Part shown: piece by piece, positions 38,760 to 47,445 of the stretch
Layout of the letters: each line of letters opens with the position of its first letter
How positions within the stretch are numbered: position 1 is the stretch's first letter
Source of the DNA: Candidatus Baldrarchaeota archaeon
GTDB lineage: Archaea; Asgardarchaeota; Baldrarchaeia; Baldrarchaeales; DXJG01
Direction: 5' to 3'
Assembly (NCBI GenBank): GCA_019056805.1
Contig: DXJG01000001.1
Coordinates: 1 to 64,000, forward strand
DNA: 64,000 nt
Notes under the pieces: model-generated
Database searches by the model: none
What the model was told of the DNA's origin: nothing
The model's input: the letters and a program-made list of their open reading frames with translations, nothing else
Made by a program: the position numbers and the translations under genes

Positions 38760-39584
38760 TTAAATGTTTAGATATAGAAGCATAGCTATTAGTGCTCCTA
38801 GAGCGGTTGATATAAAGTTAACAGTATTATTTTCTATGAGTTCGTATCCTCTTAGATGTTTTGTTTTTTGTCCGCAGTGAATTCTTTTTTCAGTTATTTT
38901 TCCGCACACTTGGCAACGATATAATACTTGAACAGTTGCTCCTAGGATACTGTCAAATGTACAGCCAAGAAATCCGGCAATAACTGGTAAAATCAGTATT
39001 TTTAGCCCCCAATTCACATTGAGAAAACCGGTGACTTGAAGAATTAATGCCACAGTACCAATTATAAAAGCGCCGAAAAAGGTTGCAAATTCTCCTAAAG
39101 GAGTAATTCCTCCAGAGGTTCCAGGTTCAACCTTTTTCTTAAGATTAACTATTAATCTGGGTTTTCCTGGATAAAGAAGCCCGATTTCTGTTGCCAATGT
39201 ATCAGCAGTGGCCGTACTTATCGCGCCGAGAAAGCCAGCGAAAAATATATCTCCGCCGAATTTTCCATAACCTTCAAGAATAGCTAGAAGCATAGCTATG
39301 CCTCCATTGGCAAACACATTGTACCATGCACGTGCTCCTCCTTTTTCTTCCGCTGCTCCCCTTCTTCTTTTAATTTCGTATTTATACTTTGTAAATTGAG
39401 CGGCTATTAAATGAAATACCAAGACTATTAGAAACCATTGCCAACCACCAAGTACCCAAATAGATAAGCCAACGACGAAACCCGCAATAAAACCGGTCTT
39501 GTCAACTGCTTTCTTTTTTATGGAAAGTAAGCCAAGTAGGCCTACTATGATAATTCCTGATATTAATTGGAACAAATTAAGCAA
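38760..39584 (-). CDS. DUF92/TMEM19 family membrane protein
   Basis: A 274-residue protein with about seven hydrophobic segments and the family's GGITPLGEFATFFGAF and GTLDSILGATVQ-like blocks (here GCTFDSILGATVQVL). A C-terminal cysteine cluster (CQVCGKITEKRIHCG) is visible. Related proteins include phytyl-phosphate kinases and TMEM19; a role in isoprenoid lipid salvage is possible but unproven. Confidence 0.8.
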   Translation of the reverse strand: MLNLFQLISGIIIVGLLGLLSIKKKAVDKTGFIAGFVVGLSIWVLGGWQWFLIVLVFHLIAAQFTKYKYEIKRRRGAAEEKGGARAWYNVFANGGIAMLLAILEGYGKFGGDIFFAGFLGAISTATADTLATEIGLLYPGKPRLIVNLKKKVEPGTSGGITPLGEFATFFGAFIIGTVALILQVTGFLNVNWGLKILILPVIAGFLGCTFDSILGATVQVLYRCQVCGKITEKRIHCGQKTKHLRGYELIENNTVNFISTALGALIAMLLYLNI

Positions 39585-39821
39585 ATTGTTTCACCACCAA
39601 GGTTTACTGCAATAAATTGCATTTTGCACGAAGTAGCCAAATATTTTATCGACAAATAATAGGCTTGTATAATGCTTGTTTGAATATATTTTCGCTTCAC
39701 GTCTCACATAAAAATATTACTATGAAATTCGATATATTTATTCGGCAAGTGACGAAAAAATAAGGATGTGTTTTCACGAGTCGGTAGCATTAAAAGTTTC
39801 ACATTGTAAGCGCTTATTACC

Positions 39822-40823
39822 CTATTTTCTTGCTTTTAATAATTTGTAAGTAAGAAAGGAAGCGACTCCAAGAAGTAAGATTATGCCTCCTGCTAATAGA
39901 AAGTAGTTTGAAACATCGACCGGATTAGGGGTTGGAGTTAGCCATTTAATGATGTTATACCATAGTATCTTGTTGTTTTCTGCATCTATCCATGGAATAT
40001 CAAGTCTTTTTACATTTAAATCACTAAACATTATTGTAGATCCGCATAGAACGATTCTAAATCCATTATTCTCGTATGCAACTAGCCAGGGGGGCTTTGT
40101 TCCCGTTTGATATGTAAAATTACCATTTGGTGTCATTGCATAGGACTCGTTATCTCCCGTTGCAACAATGTATTTATTATCTTTAACGATCAAACTAGAA
40201 GAAAAAACCAAAACCCTTTGTATATTATCAGATATTCTTGTTTCGTTGTTAAATTCAGTGCTGTTTACATATACAAAATAGGGTCGGCGAATCACGCTAT
40301 GATTTTCGTCGAAAATGGCGTCACCAAAGGAATTATTGTGTGAAAATAAAACTGAAGATATGTTTAATTTCGTTAATATTTTATTTAATTCTGTAGGGTT
40401 TCCATTTTCACCATATACAGTTTCATTAAGTTGAGGGTCACACATTAAAAATAATCCACCGCCATTTTCGACGAAAGTTTTTATTGTATCAAGTTCGTTT
40501 TCGTTGAAAGATGCATTTCGGCCTGGGTTTCCTATGATTAGTATATCAATGCCCTCGAGTGTTGAGGAATTAAATGTAGAGTTGGATGGTAAGAGTCGTA
40601 CAATGTATTTTGCGTATCGTCCTGGTCTATATTCCAGTACAGTTTCATTAAGAGCATCGATAGCCTTAGTAAAATTCCCGAGAGTATATGTTAGATTTTG
40701 AGCATGAGCCTCATCGAAGAGAACTACAACTTGTTCCTCAAGTATCGCCACACTTTTCGGAACAGATGCAAATAACATTATCAGAAGCATTACAATGAAC
40801 GTAATACTCTTCTTTTTTCTCAT
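39822..40823 (-). CDS. secreted/membrane-anchored protein with GATase1-like domain
   Basis: A 333-residue protein. It has a signal peptide (MRKKKSITFIVMLLIMLFAS...), an extracellular domain rich in Asn-x-Ser/Thr sites, and a C-terminal membrane segment (YFLLAGGIILLLGVASFLTY) with a basic tail. LIIGNPGRNASFNENELDTI and FVENGGGLFLMCDP resemble the GATase1/DUF4350-type fold found in surface proteins. It is a type-I surface protein facing outside; function unknown. Confidence 0.72.
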   Translation of the reverse strand: MRKKKSITFIVMLLIMLFASVPKSVAILEEQVVVLFDEAHAQNLTYTLGNFTKAIDALNETVLEYRPGRYAKYIVRLLPSNSTFNSSTLEGIDILIIGNPGRNASFNENELDTIKTFVENGGGLFLMCDPQLNETVYGENGNPTELNKILTKLNISSVLFSHNNSFGDAIFDENHSVIRRPYFVYVNSTEFNNETRISDNIQRVLVFSSSLIVKDNKYIVATGDNESYAMTPNGNFTYQTGTKPPWLVAYENNGFRIVLCGSTIMFSDLNVKRLDIPWIDAENNKILWYNIIKWLTPTPNPVDVSNYFLLAGGIILLLGVASFLTYKLLKARK

Positions 40824-41173
40824 TTACTATCACCACGATAAAGGAAGACGTATATTTTCAGGATTTAGACTTATTACTCATTTTCATGTGTAACATTTAT
40901 CTCTATTATAAATTCGGATGTATGTGTTCCGATGTGCGATCAGCTTCAGTTTCTCATGGGATTTAAACACTTTTTATATCAGTTTTGCTTGGTAATTTAT
41001 GGTTTGTAATGTTGTCTATTTTATCTTTGTCATGAGTTTAAAATAGTTTCGATAGGCATTTATGTTCTAAGTTGGAGTTAAAGATTAGGAAAACCAACAT
41101 ATCATTTGTTAAAATGTCAGGACCAGTGTACCTGAATGTTTTCTAAGGGTATATGAAGTGGGGGGTATACTTG
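40824..41173. other. intergenic region, no gene seen
   Basis: About 350 bp between the divergent secreted protein and the winged-helix regulator. AT-rich, with no ORF of plausible composition and no RNA fold recognised. Confidence 0.45.
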
Positions 41174-41485
41174 ATGTTGGAAAAGAAAGGTTACATAGAT
41201 CCGCTTGCTCGATTATCTAAAATTAGGAACATGAAACGTGGATTAATTATGCGAACCATCATACTAGAAAGACTTAGACAGGCAGAACAGACAGGAAAAA
41301 CCATTAAAGAGATAAGTAATGAAACTGGTCTTGGTTATAATATTGTGTTGCATCATCTTAGAATGTTAGAAAAGGAAAAAATTGTAACAAGAAAAGGAAA
41401 AAGACCGTACAAATGGTTGTTAACAGGAATCGGGCAACGATTAATTGATAAATATTTGGAAATTAAATCTCCAACAATGCTTTAA
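41174..41485 (+). CDS. small winged-helix transcriptional regulator
   Basis: About 103 residues with an ArsR-like winged helix (TIKEISNETGLGYNIVLHHLRMLEKEKIVTRKG, about 45-80) and a conserved archaeal flanking pattern. The ATG at 41174 is chosen with GGGGGGT 8 bp upstream. Its 3' end overlaps the convergent CBS gene by 23 bp. Confidence 0.8.
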   Translation: MLEKKGYIDPLARLSKIRNMKRGLIMRTIILERLRQAEQTGKTIKEISNETGLGYNIVLHHLRMLEKEKIVTRKGKRPYKWLLTGIGQRLIDKYLEIKSPTML

Positions 41486-42302
41486 GCAGATTAGCATCTG
41501 TTATCATTCCAACTAGGTCTCCTTTAGCATTTACTACAGGAAACTGGTCAATATCGTATTTTCTCATCATTTTGGCGCACTCACTTACAGATACTTGTTC
41601 GGCTACGCTGATAACGTTGCTCACCATAACTTGGCTAACAGGTTTCTCAGGTAGTTTTAGCTTCTTTTTAGCTATGTAGATATAGGTAGATGCATCCCAT
41701 GACCATTTTGTTCCTTCGCTGGCAGCTGACATTTCAGAAACTTTACTTTCATCAACTACTTCGCTAAGAGAGATGAAATCGGTATCTGTAATGATTCCAA
41801 CGAGTTGTCCGTTAGCACCAAGGACAGGTAGTGCTTGTACATCGGCAAGTCGCATAACTATATAAGCAACGGGTAGGGGAGTTCCCTCCCAAACAGCAGT
41901 AATTTTTCTTTGCACATAGGGTTTAATAGGCTTATCAATGTTCATGCGAGAAATTGCTTTCCAAACAATATCTGCAACTGTTATGATACCAACAAGTTCT
42001 CCATTTTCAACAACAGGTAATCTACGAATATTTTTTTCGAGTAAAATCCTTGCAACCTCCTTAATATCCGTGTCTGGTGTGGTTACTATGGGATCTCGAG
42101 TCATAAGCATGGCGATTTGTTCTTCATCTGGTTTTAACATCAAATCGGTACGGGTGACTATCCCGACTAGCTCTTTAGTTCCCTTTTTCACTACGGGTAG
42201 TCCCATAACTTGGTGTTTATTCATTAACTCTAGTATATGCTCTCTGTTTCCTGGAACTTCGGCATATACTACGTTTCTGGTCATGACATTGCTGACTTTC
42301 AT
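41463..42302 (-). CDS. four-CBS-domain protein
   Basis: A 279-residue protein made of four CBS motifs in two Bateman pairs (starts near residues 3, 64, 130 and 223: VMTRNVVY, LMTRDPIVTT, VMRLADVQ, VMVSNVIS). Each has the GIVT/GIIT-D pattern that binds adenosyl ligands. Such stand-alone proteins sense energy charge or S-adenosylmethionine and regulate partners. No enzymatic domain is fused. Confidence 0.85.
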   Translation of the reverse strand: MKVSNVMTRNVVYAEVPGNREHILELMNKHQVMGLPVVKKGTKELVGIVTRTDLMLKPDEEQIAMLMTRDPIVTTPDTDIKEVARILLEKNIRRLPVVENGELVGIITVADIVWKAISRMNIDKPIKPYVQRKITAVWEGTPLPVAYIVMRLADVQALPVLGANGQLVGIITDTDFISLSEVVDESKVSEMSAASEGTKWSWDASTYIYIAKKKLKLPEKPVSQVMVSNVISVAEQVSVSECAKMMRKYDIDQFPVVNAKGDLVGMITDANLLKALLEI

Positions 42303-42494
42303 AATTTTGCCTCCTGAAACAACTTTGAGAATAACAAATGTGGTGTATGCAACCCTTCATTAAAACTCTACAAAAATAAATGAAACAACACTTATAAAAT
42401 TTAACTCTTGACAAACATATTGTTATGTCGATGGTTTCTTTAGCATTTCAGTCGAGATAGTATAGAAACTAAACGGCGCCAAAATCGTAGAGTA

Positions 42495-42803
42495 TTATTC
42501 GACTGGACAACAGCAGGGTTTTTCTCCACACTTTGGACAGACTCCGTGATATTTTTCCGTGGCGGATTCTTCTAAATCTATGCCTAGAACATTACATAGA
42601 CTAGCAAGCCAGGCAAAAACGTCTCCGATTTCCTCTTTTACGCTTTTTTTATCACCATCTAATAGAGCTCTACTAAGTTCTCCGATTTCTTGTACAAGCC
42701 AGGCAAAGGTCTTGAACGGGCCACGCTTAGAATCTCTACGAAAATATAATTCTTTCATTAATTTTTGGAATTCTTTAATGTGCAATAGGCTGCCTCCAAA
42801 CAT
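42495..42803 (-). CDS. MazG-like nucleotide pyrophosphohydrolase with C-terminal cysteine cluster
   Basis: A 102-residue protein. The MazG metal motif appears as QEIGELSRALLDGDKKSVK and EEIGDVFAWL (about 37-67). It ends in CPKCGEKPCCCPVE, five cysteines in 13 residues, which may bind zinc. MazG enzymes clean non-canonical nucleotides. Same strand and close to glyA. Confidence 0.82.
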   Translation of the reverse strand: MFGGSLLHIKEFQKLMKELYFRRDSKRGPFKTFAWLVQEIGELSRALLDGDKKSVKEEIGDVFAWLASLCNVLGIDLEESATEKYHGVCPKCGEKPCCCPVE

Positions 42804-42882
42804 TTACTCCAAATTTATTGTTCAGTGAGTCTTTATGAATTATTGGCAACTGCTAAGTTTTACTGTTAAAAAATATAAAGTG

Positions 42883-44315
42883 TTATTTTTTAAGACTACA
42901 GTATTCTCGAATATTAATGTACTCGTAGGCATCGGTTAGACTATCGAAACAGTAGTGAACTTTTTGGAAGGCTTTTCTAAATTCGACAACATCTTTAGCA
43001 ACATCTTTGGGATTCTCTTCATTAAATACGATTCTTTTAATAAATTCTGCTATTTCCTCCATGTCGGATTCTTTCATTCCTAATCTAGTAACTTCACTAA
43101 CTCCTAGACGAATACCTCCAGGTCGTTTATAATCTCTTCCAACTCTTTTGTCCCATGGAAGCAAATTCCGATTAATTATAATGTTGGCTTCCTCTAATTT
43201 TTTCTCAACTGTCATACCGTCCTTCAGCGGTGTTTCACTAATGTCTACGAGAATCGTATGTGATTCCGTAAATCCTTTATGTTCAGCGAGAACCTTAAAC
43301 CCTCTTTCGTACAAGGCTTGGCCTAAGGCTTTAGCGTTTTTAATGATTTGACCGGCATACTCGCTACCAAAAGCAAGCATCTCTGCAAAGGCTACAGCTT
43401 TTGGTAGCAGCAGAATTATCTGCTGCTATTCCCAGCAACTAGGTGCAAATGATGATTGCTCATGGTAGACGGGAAAGCTGCTTTTTTGAGTTCCTCAGCA
43501 TATTTGCTATGCGAGAGGACCGTTCCTCCTTGTGGTCCTGGCAATGTTTTGTGTGTACTTATCGTGAAAACGTCCGCCCCTTCTCTTAAGGGGTCTTGGA
43601 ATTTTCCACCGGCAATAAGTCCTGCAACGTGTGCTCCATCGAAGTGTATATATGCACCGATTTCATCTGCAATTTCTCTAATTTCTTTTACTGGTTCTGG
43701 AAATAGAAATACGCTGGCTCCCATTATGAATAATTTTATATGTTTTCCTTCCTTTGCGAGTTTTTTAACTCGTTTTGCTGTTCCATCTACATCGATGTTC
43801 ATTTCTTTCTCGTCAAAGGCAAAATAGTGTACTTTTAAGCCCCTGACTTTCCCCGCCGTGCCCCAGAGTTTTTTCTTTGCATAGCTTATGTGGCCGCCCG
43901 AGGGAATTGAAATACTCATTATATGATCTCCAGGTTCGGTAAAAGCTGAATATACTATTAAATTTGCAATCACTCCGCTTATGGCGCGGACATCAGCAAA
44001 TTCTGCTTTAAATAATTTTTTAGCTAACTCAATAGCTATTTCTTCTACTTGATCTATATAGATACATCCAGCATAAACGCGTTCGCCGGGCCAACCTTAC
44101 CGGTCCCAGTTTAACTGGGACTTTCGGCGTATCTGTTTCCGAAATCGCTGCATAAACATTCTCGAACTGCTGGACTTGGAATGTTTTTCCGACCCAGCCT
44201 TCTATGCTGGGTTTTCGGAAGCTATTAGTGGAATTGTGCTTCGGAACCACTGATGATGTTCTTTTAATAGTTCAAATATTTTATCGTAGTATTTCTTTGC
44301 TTCTTGTTCTTCCAT
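42883..44315 (-). CDS. glyA: serine hydroxymethyltransferase, interrupted by three BHB introns
   Basis: It interconverts serine and glycine with a one-carbon carrier. Read straight, the gene breaks into three frames with stops. Removing 28 nt (44186-44213), 26 nt (44097-44122) and 29 nt (43400-43428) leaves 1350 nt, exactly 450 codons including stop: a 449-residue protein, normal for SHMT. Restored family motifs are LIASENIPSPAVRE, DFGNRYAEGWPGERVYAG and SNHHLHLVAGKAVAFAEM. The PLP lysine lies in STHKTLPGPQGG. GGAGGG precedes the ATG. A pseudogene would not be expected to show three frame-restoring BHB folds. Confidence 0.93.
43400..43428 (-). other. glyA mRNA intron C (29 nt, BHB with one mismatch)
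   Basis: The inner helix AGCAGCAGA/TCTGCTGCT (9 bp) closes a TAAT loop. The 5' bulge is AAT and the 3' bulge AAA. The central helix TGGG/ACCA has three pairs and one G-A mismatch next to the bulge. Cutting AA|T and AA|A joins gtt-gct-ggg-aa to a-gct-gta-gcc, giving Val-Ala-Gly-Lys-Ala-Val, as expected. Without splicing the frame ends at a TAA within the loop. Confidence 0.83.
44097..44122 (-). other. glyA mRNA intron B (26 nt, BHB)
   Basis: Exon GCCG pairs with intron CGGT (one G-U). The 5' bulge is AAA, the inner helix GTCCCAGT/ACTGGGAC (8 bp) closes a TAA loop, and the 3' bulge is AAG. Cutting AA|A and AA|G joins tac-gcc-gaa to ggt-tgg-ccc, giving Tyr-Ala-Glu-Gly-Trp-Pro, as in SHMT. Only 63 nt (21 codons) separate introns A and B. 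Confidence 0.9.
44186..44213 (-). other. glyA mRNA intron A (28 nt, BHB)
   Basis: In transcript order, exon TCCG pairs with intron CGGA (4-bp central helix). The 5' bulge is AAA, the inner helix ACCCAGC/GCTGGGT (7 bp) closes loop ATAGAAG, and the 3' bulge is AAA. Cutting AA|A at both bulges joins gct-tcc-gaa to aac-att-cca, giving Ala-Ser-Glu-Asn-Ile-Pro, the conserved SHMT start of the substrate site. The unspliced frame meets a TAG inside the loop. Confidence 0.9.
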
Positions 44316-44725
44316 TTCTTTCCCTCCTGGTATAATTATGTTAAAATTATTTCTTGAACTTATCAATATGTTTGTTTTAGCGGTAGTTAAATTCTTGGTC
44401 CCGTGGTTTATATAAGCTATCCTTTGCTATTTTTAAAGGGAAACTCATTTGTATATGCCTCTTTCTCTCTACGTATTTGTTCAATTATAAATTTAAGTAA
44501 TGAAGCAATTTGTAGGCCTTTTTGTGGATATTATTAGGTGATTGGTTTTGTGGTTAGGTCGATTTACAAAACTTAAGATGATTCTGGTATAGTTTCTTTC
44601 TCTCTTTATGTTACAATCTTAGTTTATGCGTGTACAAAGAACCCTGCTTGTTGTGTTAAAAGAAAGATTAATATTTTGAATTAATTTAATAATTTTGACA
44701 ATTTAAGTATTTGAGGTGTAATTTA
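44316..44725. other. divergent intergenic region glyA/Sec61-beta
   Basis: About 410 bp. On the minus strand CTTATATAAA (44407-44416) is a plausible TATA box for glyA, giving a leader of some 65 nt. Nothing else was recognised. Confidence 0.4.
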
Positions 44726-44920
44726 ATGTCTCGCAAATCTAAGAAGAGAAAGAAAGAAGGCCCTATGCCTGTAACTGGTGCTGGTTTGATCAGGTTCTTT
44801 CAAGATGAAACTAGAGGTATAAAAGTAGGTCCACTTGCAGTTATTATCCTTTCGTTCTTCTTAGTTATTCTTGTGGGACTAGCTTGGTTAAGGTCTTATG
44901 GATTAATACCGTTTCCATAA
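44726..44920 (+). CDS. secG: Sec61-beta preprotein translocase subunit
   Basis: About 64 residues: basic N-terminus MSRKSKKRKKEGPMPVTGAG, then LIRFFQDETRGIKVGP and a single membrane segment (VIILSFFLVILVGLAWL). This is the archaeal SecG/Sec61-beta plan. The ATG at 44726 is chosen with AGGTG upstream. Overlaps zpr1 by 25 bp, convergent. Confidence 0.93.
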   Translation: MSRKSKKRKKEGPMPVTGAGLIRFFQDETRGIKVGPLAVIILSFFLVILVGLAWLRSYGLIPFP

Positions 44921-45534
44921 GTCTCGTTATTTTCTCGCTTGAATGATTTAACTGGTATTATTATTAAGCCGGTTTTCAATTTTTTTATTTCATCCTCGGT
45001 AAGTTTTTCTTTTAGAACTTTATCTTTCCGTGAATGTACTATTGCACTGTTTCCGAATGGATCTTCAATTATTACTGTGACCCTTTCTTTTCCAATTTTT
45101 ACGTTTTCTATTGTGTTCAGGATTTTGTCACATTTCTTTTGTTTGATCTTTTCTGTTGACCATCTTTTAGCCATTTCGACGACGTTCTTTATTCTTTCTA
45201 GTACGCCTTCGATATTCGTTATGAAGGGAGTGGATGCCGGTCCGGGTTCTACTTTGACTCCTAGTTCAGGAACTCTTATAGTGGCTGTTGAAGACTTAAT
45301 TACCTTTGCGTATAAGTCTTGAGGTGTTTCTACTTTTAGGGAATATCGTGAGGGGCCCCTTTCTGATGTGCAAATTACATCACTATGTTTAAATCCGCAG
45401 GATTTACATTGAAGGGTCAATAATAAGACTTCTCCGAAGTGAGGAACTGTAGTTGTTGTTATCCTTTCTATTAGTGTTTTTCTACTGCAGATCGGGCATT
45501 TAGAAACATTAACTTTAAGTGTATTTTCTGTCAT
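44896..45534 (-). CDS. zpr1: ZPR1-type zinc-finger protein
   Basis: A 212-residue archaeal ZPR1 homologue with zinc ribbon CPICSRK ... CKSCGFKHSDV (about 14-50) and the following alpha/beta domain (SRYSLKVETPQDLYAKVIKS-like, VRVPELGVKVEPGP-type here IRVPELGVKVEPG). In eukaryotes ZPR1 binds and helps fold elongation factor 1A; the archaeal role is inferred to be similar. Confidence 0.9.
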   Translation of the reverse strand: MTENTLKVNVSKCPICSRKTLIERITTTTVPHFGEVLLLTLQCKSCGFKHSDVICTSERGPSRYSLKVETPQDLYAKVIKSSTATIRVPELGVKVEPGPASTPFITNIEGVLERIKNVVEMAKRWSTEKIKQKKCDKILNTIENVKIGKERVTVIIEDPFGNSAIVHSRKDKVLKEKLTEDEIKKLKTGLIIIPVKSFKRENNETYGNGINP

Positions 45535-45597
45535 TTTACTTTACACCATTTACCTATTACAACTCTAACTTCATTGTGAAGCTTGGAGGATACAAGT

Positions 45598-47445
45598 TTG
45601 AGTAAGGTTGAAGAAATTGTAAAGATTTATGGCAAACTTTTCGCCATACCAAGTATGGGAAGGCTTTTAATTGTTAGCTTAGCTGTGAGTATTTTTGTTG
45701 CTTTTTTACCTAATGTTTCATTTTACTTTAAAACCTCTGAGTTAATAGTACTTTTATTTATTTTGTATGAAGGTATTGCAGTAGTGTGGGGCTCATTAGT
45801 TATTTCAGCGTTCATTAGCTTGCCTATAGTTAAAAGAAAAACTCGTATTCTAAATTTTAGGAGACTTATCGCATTAAATCTTTTTTCTGTAATTCTTTTA
45901 TATGCTGTCTATGGTTTGCCAATTTTAGTAACGATTGGTAATTATCGTGTTGCTATAATTTCTCTTTTAATTGGTGTAGCTATAGCTTTCTCTTTTAGAA
46001 TAATAGCATGTTACTCCATTTCACAGCTATCTTTTATGGAATCTGTTATTGTTTCTCTTATTCAGCCATTGCTTCTCTTGTTTTTAAGAGAAGAGTTGTT
46101 AATTTTCTTTTTCCCTTCTAGTTCTCCGATTCCGATAATTAGACCCTATGTTATTCCTCTATTCATAATTTTGATTATTTTCCTATTCTCAACGATCATG
46201 TATCTTAGAACCGTAAATAATAGTGTAAAATCGTCTCTGGGTATTGGCGGTCTAGAATTTCTTAGAGCCTTTATTGCCGAATGGACCGAACAAGAAGGAA
46301 AAACTATGGAAACACTTTTAACTAAGATTGGTGAGGAAAGAAATTTGCCTGTAGCAATTATTTCTTTTAAAAACTTGAAAAACCAAATAAAAGCTATTTT
46401 ACTGGTTCCAGCAATTCACCCTGGACCATTTAAAACGATTGGTAGTAGCATTTTACCCTACTTCTTGGCTAGAGAACTAAAACAAAGAATGGGCGCAGAA
46501 GTGCTTGTTCTCCATGGGCCATGTGATCACTCCCTTAATTTAACATCAAAGACACAGCTTCAATACGTGTTAGATGAAATTATAAAGAATTTAAGCGATA
46601 TTAACTATGTGGATGGAGCAACTCCATTAGTATGCGTCAAGAAAGAAGATGTAACTGTAAAGACTCAAACTTTTGGTGATCTCGCTTTAATCATTGCAAC
46701 TCGCTCACCTCTACCAATGGACGATGTAACTCTTGGTGTGGGACTTTTAGCCTGTGAGATTGCCGAAAAAGAAGGAATCAAAAAAGCCTTTTTTGTTGAT
46801 GCTCATAACTGTATAGGTGAAACCTTCGAAGATGTATTAATTGGTTCTGAACTTGCTGAAAAAATTATTTCAACAGCTCAAGAAAGTATAAAACAAATGC
46901 TGCGTGTAAATGTGAGTCCATTAAAGATAGGAGTCGCAAAAGGTAGAGATATAGACATTTCGTTAGAGGAAGGATTGGGGAGTGATGGTGTATCTATTTT
47001 ACTTATGGAGATCAAAGACGATAGGTATGCTTACGTTATCTTTGATAGCAATAATTTAGATATTGGTCTTAGAGAAGAAATTATTGATCGTTTAAAGAAG
47101 AATTACAAAATAAGAGAAGTAGAGGTTATGACCACCGATACTCATGAAGTGAATGCCGTATCCCCAAGTAAAGGGGGATATATTCCGCTGGGAAAAGAAA
47201 CAGACCATGAAAAAATAATTTCGTATGTAGTCAATCTAGTAAAGCAGGCAGAGGAAAACCTGGAAGCAGTAAAAATAGGAACAAAGATAATAAAGATACA
47301 AAAACTAAAAGTCATAGGGGAAAATCAGGTATCAGTATTAACATCGGCTGTCTCAACTGGATATACAATAGCGAAGAATAGCGCGCTTGCTGTGTTTATT
47401 CCAACACTTATAGCTTCCATGCTACTCGCCATGTTCTTTATCTAG
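45598..47445 (+). CDS. DUF2070 family membrane protein
   Basis: About 615 residues. Six to seven membrane segments occupy the first 200 residues. A large soluble domain follows with His/Asp-rich motifs (VPAIHPGPFKTIGSS, HGPCDHSLN, VDAHNCIG) that look like a metal hydrolase site. A final membrane segment sits at the C-terminus (SALAVFIPTLIASMLLAMFF). DUF2070 is archaeal and uncharacterised. TTG at 45598 follows GGAGGA with 6-7 bp spacing. Confidence 0.85.
   Translation: MSKVEEIVKIYGKLFAIPSMGRLLIVSLAVSIFVAFLPNVSFYFKTSELIVLLFILYEGIAVVWGSLVISAFISLPIVKRKTRILNFRRLIALNLFSVILLYAVYGLPILVTIGNYRVAIISLLIGVAIAFSFRIIACYSISQLSFMESVIVSLIQPLLLLFLREELLIFFFPSSSPIPIIRPYVIPLFIILIIFLFSTIMYLRTVNNSVKSSLGIGGLEFLRAFIAEWTEQEGKTMETLLTKIGEERNLPVAIISFKNLKNQIKAILLVPAIHPGPFKTIGSSILPYFLARELKQRMGAEVLVLHGPCDHSLNLTSKTQLQYVLDEIIKNLSDINYVDGATPLVCVKKEDVTVKTQTFGDLALIIATRSPLPMDDVTLGVGLLACEIAEKEGIKKAFFVDAHNCIGETFEDVLIGSELAEKIISTAQESIKQMLRVNVSPLKIGVAKGRDIDISLEEGLGSDGVSILLMEIKDDRYAYVIFDSNNLDIGLREEIIDRLKKNYKIREVEVMTTDTHEVNAVSPSKGGYIPLGKETDHEKIISYVVNLVKQAEENLEAVKIGTKIIKIQKLKVIGENQVSVLTSAVSTGYTIAKNSALAVFIPTLIASMLLAMFFI

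Noticed and set aside
42883..44315. glyA as a multiply frameshifted pseudogene
   Set aside because: Three independent insertions each form a BHB-type fold whose predicted cuts restore frame and conserved residues, and total spliced length is exactly 450 codons. Decay would not produce this.
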